Assembly (NCBI GenBank): GCA_000818945.1
Contig: KN805404.1
Coordinates: 74,475-138,474, forward strand
Direction of reading: 5' to 3'
Source of the DNA: Schizochytrium sp. CCTCC M209059
Taxonomy: Eukaryota; Sar; Bigyra; Thraustochytrida; Thraustochytriidae
DNA: 64,000 nucleotides
Shown: piece by piece, positions 49,158-59,700 of the stretch
Position numbering within the stretch: the stretch's first letter is position 1
Layout of the letters: each line of letters starts with the position of its first letter
Translations under genes and position numbers: made by a program
The notes under the pieces: model-generated
The model's database searches: none
Seen by the model: the letters and a program-made list of their open reading frames with translations, nothing else
What the model was told of the DNA's origin: nothing

Positions 49158-51896
49158 CACTGCTTTCTTTCGTTCGTCCCTCCTCTCTGTTCCCAACCTC
49201 GCCTGCTCTCTCTGCACTTGGCGCGCGCAGCTTCTTCGCCTTGCAACCGAGGGCCAGGCAACACGGCACGATGCGAAGCGATCGGATGTGCCAGGACGCG
49301 CTGCGCACGAACAAGGGTCACCGGTTTGCTTGTTTTTGTTAATTTTTCCTGTTTTACTGTCTGTGAGTGAGCTCCAATGACGAACTGCGTCTTCAGTAGG
49401 CTACCTACTAGCGTTAATATGTTTAACCCAGTTAATGAGAAACAAATAGACCAACCGCGCGCGCATTGTCGTCCTCCTCTATGTCGGGTCGTGCAAGCAG
49501 ACGAAAGAAACAGACGCTTCTCACGCGACGAACATCGGCAGATGGGGAAAAAGGGAGGAGGAGAAGGAAGGATGGATGGATGGATGGGGTTCTCAGAAGA
49601 GAGAAGGAGAGCTTCCAGCCCGAGCGGAGAAGAAAATTTGATCGAAAGTCGAGCAGCAGCAGCCGGCTGCTATTTGAAGTTCCCTTTGCAGCCCATACGA
49701 GCATTGACCGTCTGCCAGGCAGGGGAAGCGGAGAAAGGGGGAAAGGAGAATCACCCTTGCTTGGTGTGTCCAATCCATCCTCCATGTAAGTAATTAAAAT
49801 GGTCGATGAAGGTGTTTGTATGTGACGAGAAATCGATTCCCTTCATTTCGAATTTTTTAATTGCGACTGAACGCGCGGTTTTGTAAGTAGGTATCTTTCT
49901 CCTGCAATGGATAGTAAATAAGAAGCGTGATACTTTTCCGCAGCGCTCATGGTCATGATTTTTTGACGATCAGTTCCATAATCGTGTGTGTATTCCAATT
50001 TTTTTCAAAATACTTTTTAAAGCTTTTTCTTTACTTCTAGCTTTCTATGTTATTTCATTTATATATAGTAATTTAATAGAATATCAATAAAATAGAATTT
50101 AAATTATATCATCACTATATTGTACAATTTGTTAGTCTTTTTATTTTGATAATTTATTCATATTTTAATAAAAGCATTTTATTTTGCATTTATACTATTT
50201 AACTTTATTCTTTAAAAATAAAAAGTTCTTCAAATTGCGTAGAAAGTGCCAAAAGCAAACTGACAGTTTGCCGCAACGGAAATCTGCCGTAACGTTTTAT
50301 GATGCAATGCAAACTTGCCTTCACGCAAGCTGTTGTTCACACCTAATTGTATGGATCTCGATAAGCTTATTAATCCCTACACATAACTCTATCTTTCACG
50401 TCTCTCGTTGATCGCTGGTCTGCGCACTCGCCAGCCTAAGGGAAGGCGCGCGTAGAGCCGTGGGAACGCCCGCAAGCTCGCACCTGCGCCTGCCTGCCGT
50501 TGGTGGCGGGAAAAGCGATAAGACGAGACGATTGATTCCTCATTGCTGTCTTGACTGCAGACAAGGGTAGCATAGCAATCCAGCAGAGAAAGCGAGCCAT
50601 TGGCTCGCCCATGTGCGCCAAGTACTCATTCCTATGCTTGTCCGCCCGACGTACTCTAATAATTTTCTTGAAATGAGCAGCTTATACAGGAGTAAATTCA
50701 AAAAATATCATCAACTAGGGATGAAGGCGAATTGCAAGAGCTTCTGAGCAACTGATTACACATTGTGCTACACGCTATGCCGATGGATAAGGTGCTCCTT
50801 ATATTTTAAAATTCTTACAGAGATTAGAAGGCCCCAAGACAGATTTCGATCCATCTGCTTCTGCGTGAAAAACTCTCTCGCGTTTGCAGTTAAATAAGTC
50901 ATGTCGATCTATTTCGCTGAAGACAGGGCATTGATCACGTGTCTGATTCATTTATGGAGCAATGACAAAGCTTAGAAGAAGCTTATTCGAGATTGCAATC
51001 ACGCACACGAACAAGATGTCGATTGTTCACGAACAAAAGCAAGCGAAGAAGAGGAGTGCAGGTAAACTGTTATTCATTCTTCTCAAATCAATGCATGAAT
51101 GACCAGAGAAGAGAAAAGGTCAGGCGGTAACATGAATTCATTCGCTTTGCAAAGGTTTTGGTTGATGCGCTAAAATGCATCTGTCAACCATGCAAACGTA
51201 ATGATCTCGCGACATATGTTCAATGTTAAATCATTGACACGTCGTCTGCCAGTCTGTCTACCGGCGTGCCTTGCCTGCCTAGCATCTTTACGCGACGAAT
51301 GAGTCTCATCATCCCCTTTCAACATAAATAATCACTTTTGCGTGCATTCATTCCTTTGTAAACTGCGTTTCCAGGGAACCAGCATAAATTCGAAATGTGT
51401 AGGCCTGCCTGTAGTCTAGGGATCAGTGGAGCGATCGATTGTGCGCTCGGCATCGCTACAGGATAGAATAGAATGATGCGCGTGAAACAAAAGAGAAAAG
51501 ATGAGAAGATTTAAAAAAAAAATAAGCTGGACTGTTGCGGATGAAAAATGGGTTGCGGGAGTGCAACCGCCGTGAGGGCATGCATAGTAAGTAGTCTTTC
51601 TCATTTCGTAAAGCAGACCAACATTATAGAGACACAGACAGGCCAACACCATCGCGAGCAAGCGCGTTGGAGGAGGAGGAGAGGGCAACCAATCAAACAA
51701 TCCTCTGGCTGGCTGGCAGGCTGGCTGGCTCAGCCAGGTTGGTTGGTTGGTTGATTGAGGCTTGCGCACCTGCGTCCCGGACCGTGTCCGTCTGTCTAGC
51801 TGGTCTGCCTAGATCTGCGAACCGTTCTGGTCCTCCTTCTCCCTCTCTCCCTTGTGCTGGTTAGGCAAGCGCAAGAACAAGAATTGCTTTTGCGTC
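49158..51896. other. 2.7-kb intergenic region with an AT-rich island
   Basis: No open frame here carries a domain. The segment at about 49980-50240 is markedly AT-rich (runs such as TTTATATATAG) compared with the GC-rich surroundings. GATG tetramers occur near 49570-49588. TGGC and TTGG tetramer runs (about 51705-51757) lie close to the next gene. I see no tRNA or other RNA gene. Confidence 0.45.
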
Positions 51897-54263
51897 ATGT
51901 TCGCGCCAAGCTCTCGCCCTCAGACTTCTGGCGCGAAGGTGCCCATTGCAACCCCTCGTCGCAGTAGCCGTCGCAAGAGCGTAGCAGGCTCCGCGACAAA
52001 ACGGGCGACAACTGGTCGACGAGCAACTACTGGAGCCGGAGCGAGTACCACTCGACGAAAGCGTGGCACTGCGCGCCGCAGCAGCAAAAAGACCGCAGGC
52101 GTGACGTCTTGGGCGGCTGCCCAGGCTCAGGCCGAAGCAGATGTCCTCGAATCGAGCTTCATGTCCCTCGACGATGACGACGTGGACGGCGGCACCGATT
52201 TTGGGAATTTCCTGTCCCCAAATGAAGACAACGCTGACATTCCTGAAAAGAGCATTCTGGAATCCAACAAGGTCGAAGCCAAGGGCTCCTCCACCTTTCC
52301 GAGTTCGAGTTCAAGCTCCACTGCGGCTGCAGACGAGAACTCTGGTGCTGAGGCAAACCTTCCTCGAAGCCCGACACTACGCGAACGCGCAAAGCGGGCT
52401 CCTGGGTCTGCGCGTCCATCGTCTCACCGACGAACTAAGAAGCGGCGCAAGACGAGCAACTCGTCTTCGCCCGTTGCCAACCTAGATGCCTCCATGTTCG
52501 ACTCCGCTGCCGCCAACGAGGACGTAGATGACGGCAGCGAATCCAGCAATGCCAAAGCTGCAAAGGCACAGGAATACAAGAATCGCGGCAATGAGCACTA
52601 CGCTGAGAAGGACTACGAGCTTGCTGTCGCCAGGTACTCGCAGGCTATCGAGCTCGAACCACAGAACGCCGTCTTTTACGGGAACAGGGCCGCCGCTCAA
52701 CTCATGCAAGCGAGGTACAAGGATGCCATTGCGGACTGCGACCGGGCCATTGAGCTTGACCCCGGGTATGTTCGTGCGCGTGTGCGCGCAGCAAGAGCTT
52801 CTCTTGCTCTTGGGGACATTGAGATCTGCAAGAGCCATCTTGGTGCTCTCGTGAGGCAAGGCAAGGGCCACACAGACGAGGTCAAAGAGATGCTCGTCCT
52901 CTTTGCTGAGTATGAGCAGATCCTTGAAGATTGTGACATTGCTCTTAGCGAGGAAAACGCCGAGGAGTGCGAGCGGCTCACAGACCGTGCGTTGCAAATT
53001 GCTCCTGCGTCGCGGCGCATTTGGTTGTGCAAGCAGGCTCTCAAGCTCTTGCGCCTTGGAGCTTCGAGCAAGAACCAAGCGCTCAAGGTTCCGGAACTCC
53101 AAGGCGTGCGCGCAGAGCTCGAGGGCGTCGTTGCTGCCATTGAGTCCCCGGTAGAGGCGCAAGCACTCTTGGCTGAGTGCTATCTTTACGCCAAAATCCT
53201 CCTCTACTGCGCACTCACGAGCGAATCCAAGATTCTTTTTGCCATTTGCCACAAGATTGATCCTAACGACCAGCGCACTCTGCGACGACTGGAGATGATC
53301 CGGGAGATGGACACTCTTCTCGAAAAGGGAGCCACAGCCTTTGGCTCTGGGGACAGCGAGGCGGCCATTAAGGCCTTTGATGCTGCCCTGCAAATTGACG
53401 CAGAGAACAAGGCCTATAACGGGCGCACTTTTTTCCGCCGCGCAGCGGCCAACATGGCTTTGCATCGCTTCCGAGATGCCATTGTGGACTGCAACAGGGC
53501 GCTCATCAACATGCCATTGTATCACAAGGCGCGGGTTCGCCGTGCGCACGCCTTTATTCGTCTTGGCGACTACAAGACTGCCGTGAGCGATCTCGAAAAG
53601 ACGTATCGCAAGGAGCCCACGGCAACCATTCTACGCGAGCTCAAAAGCGCGCGAAGTTTTCTAGAGAACGCAGAACGCAAGGAGCGCGAACGCAAGGCCG
53701 CCGCCGAGTTTGAGCGCAAAAAGCATGAGCAGCAGCAACGTCAGCGGGAAAAGGATGCCTCCGAGTACTTTCGTAGAAGCACACGGCGCAGCACATTTGC
53801 CTCGGGCGGCGGCCAAAACAAGTCTTCAGCCACTGCAGAGAGCACCGGAGCGGGGCCCTCGTTTTCCTCCTCGTATCGCAGTGCAGGCAGCCGGGCCGGC
53901 TCAGGCCCGAGTCGGCCCAGGGCCACTGCGTCCGGGACTGGCACGAGGCGGCGTGAGACGGAGGAGCCGCAGCATGGGTACAACACACGCAGCAGCAGCG
54001 CGAAGAAGACGAAGCCGGAGCGTCGACGCCGTTCCTTTGAGCCGGAAACCAAAAGCCATTACCAAGTCCTTGGTTTGCCACAGTCAGCGTCGACGGCTGC
54101 TGTGAAAAAGGCGTACAAGCAAAAAGCTCTACGATATCATCCCGACAAGTGCAAGTCTCCAGGCGCCGAGGCGCGCTTCAAGCGCGTCGCAGAAGCCTAT
54201 CGTGTCCTCAAGTCTCCATCGTCTCGCCGCACCTACGATGCTGGGACAACACGTTTTTGGTAA
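51897..54263 (+). CDS. TPR plus C-terminal J-domain co-chaperone (DNAJC7-like)
   Basis: 788 residues from the ATG at 51897 (the frame runs back to a TTG at 51852). The first 215 residues are Ser/Arg-rich and disordered with an acidic patch. TPR motifs start at about 222 (KNRGNEHYAEKDYELAVARY, then VFYGNRAAAQLMQARYKDAI and VRARVRAARASLALGDI). Another TPR block lies at about 475-585. A charged linker and a Ser/Arg-rich region precede the J domain at about 719-785 (YQVLGLPQSAS, HPD near 747, FKRVAEAYRVL). TPRs bind Hsp70/Hsp90 C-terminal tails and the HPD loop stimulates Hsp70 ATPase. The order TPR then J matches DNAJC7/TPR2. The long disordered N terminus is extra relative to the human protein (about 494 residues). 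Confidence 0.9.
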   Translation: MFAPSSRPQTSGAKVPIATPRRSSRRKSVAGSATKRATTGRRATTGAGASTTRRKRGTARRSSKKTAGVTSWAAAQAQAEADVLESSFMSLDDDDVDGGTDFGNFLSPNEDNADIPEKSILESNKVEAKGSSTFPSSSSSSTAAADENSGAEANLPRSPTLRERAKRAPGSARPSSHRRTKKRRKTSNSSSPVANLDASMFDSAAANEDVDDGSESSNAKAAKAQEYKNRGNEHYAEKDYELAVARYSQAIELEPQNAVFYGNRAAAQLMQARYKDAIADCDRAIELDPGYVRARVRAARASLALGDIEICKSHLGALVRQGKGHTDEVKEMLVLFAEYEQILEDCDIALSEENAEECERLTDRALQIAPASRRIWLCKQALKLLRLGASSKNQALKVPELQGVRAELEGVVAAIESPVEAQALLAECYLYAKILLYCALTSESKILFAICHKIDPNDQRTLRRLEMIREMDTLLEKGATAFGSGDSEAAIKAFDAALQIDAENKAYNGRTFFRRAAANMALHRFRDAIVDCNRALINMPLYHKARVRRAHAFIRLGDYKTAVSDLEKTYRKEPTATILRELKSARSFLENAERKERERKAAAEFERKKHEQQQRQREKDASEYFRRSTRRSTFASGGGQNKSSATAESTGAGPSFSSSYRSAGSRAGSGPSRPRATASGTGTRRRETEEPQHGYNTRSSSAKKTKPERRRRSFEPETKSHYQVLGLPQSASTAAVKKAYKQKALRYHPDKCKSPGAEARFKRVAEAYRVLKSPSSRRTYDAGTTRFW

Positions 54264-54600
54264 GGAAGTAAAGCATCTCGCAGCTCAAACCTGTATATTC
54301 GCATTGATTGGCAAGTCAGATTCTATCCTTGCCTCTATTATGAATCACGGTTTTCGGCAATCCATTTCTCTTCCCTCTTCTTCACGAAAAACACTCATGA
54401 GCTACGTCTTATAAGCGAGATTGGACGACTTTGATATTCGATTTAGGGGTGGGTCCCAGCTGTCCTTGGGCCAAAGTCAGGTTAGATAGTATATATGTCA
54501 CCACCGCTGATACGAAGTCCTTTTTAGCGGGAAAGGCCTTTTGGGGGTGTCTTTTTTTTCATTTTAGGAAATGTCAGATTGTCGTGCTAGCCCACTGAAT
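54264..54600. other. Convergent intergenic region
   Basis: Lies between the stops of the co-chaperone and LRR genes. It has a TATATATG stretch near 54491-54498 and a T8 run near 54551. Nothing else is recognised. Confidence 0.5.
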
Positions 54601-56109
54601 TTACCAAGCGTCGACCTTGCGTTTGACAGCCCAAGTCTTGGTCGAAGGTCTTTTCAAATCAATACCGTCGTCATCCTCATTCGCCATCTTCTTCTTCTTT
54701 GAGCGCTTTGAGGACTTCGTGTCGTTGTCCTCATTCGTAGCGGCCTCTCGCTTTCGACGCCCTGGGGCCTCCACAATCACTGCCGCAACGCCAGAACGTG
54801 CGCCTACATCGGCTTCCACGCTCGCATCAGCAACAATAGCTCGGTCCGAATCGGAGCTTGCGACTGTAGCAGTCCGTGCAGATGATTTGGACACATCCTC
54901 AGTTTCACGAGCCTCGGTGACAAGCCCGGACTTTGTTATTGTTGTTGAATCGGGCATCTTGCCCTTTTCCGATCGCCTTGCCTCGGGGTCGCGCTCGTTT
55001 TTGCCTCCCTTCTGAGGATTGCCTCGATCTGCTAGAGTAGAGGATGTCTTCGTGGCTGCTGCAGATGGAGCAGCAATGCCTGCCTTCTGCAGCGAAATGC
55101 CGTCACAGGTTTTGAGGCGAGGGGCATCCTTAAAGTAGCGTTCGACTACAGCTCGTGCGAGCTGCACCTTTTCTTCGGCAGGAGTGTCGCCATCTTTACG
55201 TGGCGCCTTGATCAATTTATCAACAACGGGGTTTTTGATCAACGAAATTTGAATCAAGGTGGCTGCGACGGTCTTGAGAGCTTGAAGCGCTTTTGTTTTC
55301 GAGATCTCGTTGCTGCTCAGATCAAGGACCGCCAGCTTCGTGCATGACTCCAGGGCCGAGGCATCGATGTGAGAAATGGAGTTGTTGCTGAGTCTAAGCT
55401 CGGCCAGGAGCGGGCATCCACGCACGTCAGGAACGGTAGTCAGCTTGTTTCTTGACGCGCTAATCTTCTTCAGGCCCGATAGATTTTTGAGGCCAACTTC
55501 CGATCCCAAGGATGAAAGTTGGTTATCAGACACAATGAGCGTGTTCAGTGCAGGAAGAGCCTGCTCAGAAAAGTCGATGGTCTCGAGCTCGTTGTCATTG
55601 AGTACGAGCGCTGCAAGCTTTGTCATGCGCGCAAAAGGGGCACTTGTGAACCTAGTCAGACGATTGCCCGCCAATTTGAGCGTCACTAGCTTGTCCAAGG
55701 GCCAGCGGCCAAGGCGCTCCAGGCAATCATTGTCAAGCCGATTCTGACTCAAGTCTAAGAACGTCAGCGTCGACGCACTCCCCGGTGCAAAGACCCTCTT
55801 GGGCAGACTCGTGAGCTTGTTCTTTTGCAGCAAAAGTTTAAAAAGTCCCGTAAAGCTCTGCAGCGCTTTGGGGGCGACGCGGTCTGCGCCCAGGTCCTCT
55901 AGACGCAGACTCTTGGCTGTGGCCAGCTCGCGCACGCCTGCCTCGCCTGCGAGCTTCTCGACGCGCCCACGCGTCAGCACCCTCTCCTGGACCGTCACCT
56001 CCTGCGACTCTTCCTGGTCATTTGCTTGATCTTGTGTTCCTGGTTGCTCCTCGTCCTCTTGCGCAGCTCCGCGCTGCAGTGCCACTCCCTCTCGCGAACG
56101 ACGCGCCAT
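54601..56109 (-). CDS. Leucine-rich repeat protein with basic, disordered C terminus
   Basis: 502 residues from the ATG at 56109; the frame extends upstream to a GTG at 56232 across CGCCCACG repeats, which I regard as leader. LRRs cover about 75-300: LFKLLLQKNKLTSLP, LTFLDLSQNRLDND, LVTLKLAGNRLTRF, LAALVLNDNELETID, LNTLIVSDNQLSSL, LKKISASRNKLTTVP, LAELRLSNNSISHID and LAVLDLSSNEISKT. They close with ISLIKNPVV, a cap like those of SDS22/ANP32-type intracellular LRRs. The last 150 residues are charged and contain Lys/Arg clusters (KRSKKKKM), probably nuclear localisation. No enzyme domain is present; a protein-interaction scaffold is the inference. No specific orthologue is recognised. Confidence 0.82.
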   Translation of the reverse strand: MARRSREGVALQRGAAQEDEEQPGTQDQANDQEESQEVTVQERVLTRGRVEKLAGEAGVRELATAKSLRLEDLGADRVAPKALQSFTGLFKLLLQKNKLTSLPKRVFAPGSASTLTFLDLSQNRLDNDCLERLGRWPLDKLVTLKLAGNRLTRFTSAPFARMTKLAALVLNDNELETIDFSEQALPALNTLIVSDNQLSSLGSEVGLKNLSGLKKISASRNKLTTVPDVRGCPLLAELRLSNNSISHIDASALESCTKLAVLDLSSNEISKTKALQALKTVAATLIQISLIKNPVVDKLIKAPRKDGDTPAEEKVQLARAVVERYFKDAPRLKTCDGISLQKAGIAAPSAAATKTSSTLADRGNPQKGGKNERDPEARRSEKGKMPDSTTITKSGLVTEARETEDVSKSSARTATVASSDSDRAIVADASVEADVGARSGVAAVIVEAPGRRKREAATNEDNDTKSSKRSKKKKMANEDDDGIDLKRPSTKTWAVKRKVDAW

Positions 56110-56748
56110 CGTCTCGGTTCTGAGTCGCGGTCTCGCTCTCACGCACGCACGCCCATGCACGCCCACGATCGCCCACGCACGCCCACGCACGCCCACGATC
56201 GCTGACGATCTGGTTCTGCCTCGCTGGGCCACTCAAATCAAGGTTCCTCCTAGACTGCTCTGCTAAAACAAGCGGGCTACCGAGCCGTCGTGGTCTCTTG
56301 CCGCCTCCGCGAGCCAACCAGCGCGCCAAGGATGTGAGCCCAGAGTGTCAGTCCTCTCGATCGATTCTTTCGCTCAGAGATCTTTCTCTCCGAATCACAA
56401 TCCTGCCCAGGCCCTAGCCCTCCTGCTGCGGGCTGCACGGGCCTGCCGCTGCTGATGTGAAAGGAAATTATTATTATTTTATTTTTTTTGGTCAACGGCT
56501 CTCCACAAGTGGGCGGCGGGCTTTGCCAAGAAAGCGAGGCAAACTCAGTGTCAAGCGGTCCTCGCGGGCCACTCGGCAAGCCCAATCGTGAAGAACCCTT
56601 CGGAGGGTCTAGCGCGCCGCCAAGGGCGATACTAGCCTTCGTGGCACTACCGGAAATTCTCTCCAACCGCGACCAACCTCGAGGCAGGTAGGTAGGGCCC
56701 TCCCTAAACTGGCAAACTTTACCTTGCAAGAACGGGTAAACAAACACC
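56110..56748. promoter_or_regulatory. Divergent region, LRR and FG-GAP genes
   Basis: A 639-base shared upstream region. CGCCCACG-type octamer repeats (about 56149-56205) lie next to the LRR gene, and an AT-rich run (TTATTATTATTTTATTTTTTT near 56467-56490) lies midway. An in-frame TAA at 56737 just before the ATG at 56749 fixes the start of the FG-GAP gene. Confidence 0.5.
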
Positions 56749-59700
56749 ATGCAGGTCTTGGGCGTCCCTTGCGGTCAGAAGAAGGACACGAGCCGACTAC
56801 AGTGGCGAAAACGAGAAGAACAGCATTCGATGGAAGCAGTACCGCAGCGGCAACGGGCGAGAAGGTTCCGCTGCACATGCAACGCCACGACCGTGCGTCA
56901 ATCACCGTGTTACTTTGCTCGAGGCCAGCTTTTTCTGCTTTGTCTGCTATTTGCACTACTATGTTTGGACGCCCCCCACGTTTCGCACGGATACGAGGCA
57001 AGTCCAGTGATTGGCGTGAGCCGTCTCGAGGTCTACATTCAGCCAAGTAATGGAACGGCAGGAGAACCTCTCCCTGTGCAACCTCGCGTGGCCTTTCTCG
57101 ATAACCAAGGCCGTCTCGTCAATACGACAAACAATCCCTACTATGCGGGCGAGAAAATCTTTGCGCGCTTCCAAATCAACTCGCTACCCGATGATGCTAG
57201 ATATGCGGTCGTCGAACAAGATGGCCGCGAAGGCGAGGTCCCCGAGGCAGAGATCATCGAGGGATGGGCAAACTTTACAGGCCTCAAGCTCGACCATCTT
57301 GGAGAGGGGTTCATCATCAACTTCTTCACAGAGAGCTTACAAGTAGATGCAGAGCCTTTCAACAACGTGCTTGGTGCTCCATATGAGCTGCAAGTTGTCC
57401 AAGAGGTTGGTACTGCAACAGGCGGAAGCGAATTCTTGCCACAGCCCATTGTTGCAATCGTCGACCGTGGTGGCAATACGGTCGACACAATCACAGAGGG
57501 AACAATGACCGTGAGTCTTTGTCTCCCCAGCGATGGTCTTGGCTGCTCTGCACATCCAGGCGGGACGCTTACGAATCTCGGCATCAGCTCCACCTTTGAG
57601 GTTTTCATTGTCATGGGACGTGCTGTCTTCTCGGGGCTGAGCGTCGACATGGCGGGCACACCATACAGACTTCGCTTCGACTCGACGTACACGGGGATCA
57701 GTCAGACCGTTGTCACCTCGCAAGACTTCACTGTTGGTATCGGGCGCGCCGTGGAAGTGCGCTTCGAGCAAAACGTTGGCGACGCTAAAGGCGGACTTGC
57801 CTTTGGGCTGCAGCCTATAGTGTCGATGCGAGACGCTGGTGGCAACATTGTCGTCGAGGATGCAGTAGCACCGCCTTTCTCGGAGGTCGAATTTTATCTC
57901 AGCAACAACCCTACCGTGGCGCTTCTCTCTTCGCAGGCAAATAGTGACCGTACTCTCTCGCTTACAGGTGGCATTGCAACTGCACTCGACTTCACAATTG
58001 ACAAAATTGGTCAAGGCTACCAAATTCGGGCCACAGCAAACATGCGCACCGCTACGGGCATTCTTTACACCATTTACGCTGACAGCGACCCCTTTGATGT
58101 CGTTCTTGGCGTTCCAACAGCACTCGAGATACAGCGCGGGGTTGCTGGCGCCTACTCCGGGGGCCTGCCTTTCTATGAACAGCCCATCGTTCAGCTTGTC
58201 GATGGCGGCGGGAACGTCTTCGACGCTGAAAGCTCTACACAGGTGACGGCAACCCTCGTTGAGTCTCCGCTGGGCTTTTCCATGCTTGGCGACCCAGTCG
58301 CTACCTTTTTTCGTGGTGTCGCACGTTTTCGCTCACTCAAAATCATTCAGGTCGGCCAGGGCTACAAAATCGAGTTCACGAGCACTGTTGACGGACGCGA
58401 CTTGGCTGTAAACCACACTTTTGATGTTCTTCCATCTTGCGAGTTCGAGATGATGGCTGACGATGCTCAGATTCAAGATCTTTATGGCCACGCCGTCTCC
58501 TTGTTCGAAGACACGGTATTGGTCGGCGCACCGCGGGAGGATCTTAACATTCGGGAGGTCCAGCGCGTCACAGTGCTCACGGATGAAGATGCGGAGCTGA
58601 CAAATCAGATACAGCGCGTTCAAATCCGCGGCCAGCACCAGACCGAGATTCAGGTCGTATCTTCATGCGGAACAGACGCGAGTCTCGCGGGCTATTTCAC
58701 TCTCACTTTCGGCTCACGCTCGAGTCGCCCTCTTCGCTACGACATCCATCCTAGTGTTCTCAAAAGTTACCTGGAAACGGACATTCCAACCATGGGCACG
58801 CTCACCGTCGAAAAGATCCCTAACGACGCTTGCTCTGCGAGTAACAGCTTCAACTGGACGGTATACTTCAGCGACCTTGAAGGCGATATCCCCGAGCTCG
58901 TACCCAACTATAAAGGCGTGTCAACTGGACCAAGTCCCGACCCCACAACGTTCGGCTATGCTGCCACAGAGTTTATTTCGATGGCCTCTGCTAGTTCCGC
59001 AACCAGCGTCTCCGTAACAGTCAGCACCCTCAGTGACAGTCCCTACATTAGCGGAACATTTTCGCTGCTTGTCGGCGGTGATGGGACTCCGCTCGGGGAA
59101 GATGTTGTCTCTGTCGAAACTTCTGCTCTTGGCATCACTTCGAGTGCAAATGATGTCAAAACTGCGGTTGAAGTCGCCGTTCGCAGCCTCACAGGAACGT
59201 ATTATCAGTCCGTCTATGACACGTTCAACCTGGTTGATGTAAAGCGAGAGGGTCCTGACAACCAGGGCGGCTACACGTGGGCGTTGACGTTTCCCGCAAC
59301 CGAGGTCGGCGTATACAATTGGCGCCAAGTCAAAGTCAATGTAAGCAATCTCGACGGACTTGGCGTCAACTCACGTGTAACGATTGCTCGCGAGGGCAAG
59401 GCCCCGCTGGCGGGCGGTTTTGGACTTTGGTTCAAAGGGTTTGGGCCGACACCTCAGATTGTCTACGACGAGGATCCTGCAAGTTTTGAGGCCAAACTCG
59501 AGTCCTTGCCCACAATACAAGACGTCACTGTTACAAGAAGTACTCTTTCCTCGGGGTATGTTTGGACAGTCACTTTTCTAGCCACTTCGTCAGACACCGA
59601 GTACGGCTTCGTTGCTGACGATCCAAGCAACTTGCCTCCCTTGAAGGCAGACACTTACGAGCTTCGCGGTACCGGAGCGCGCGTTCTTGTCGAGTACGCG

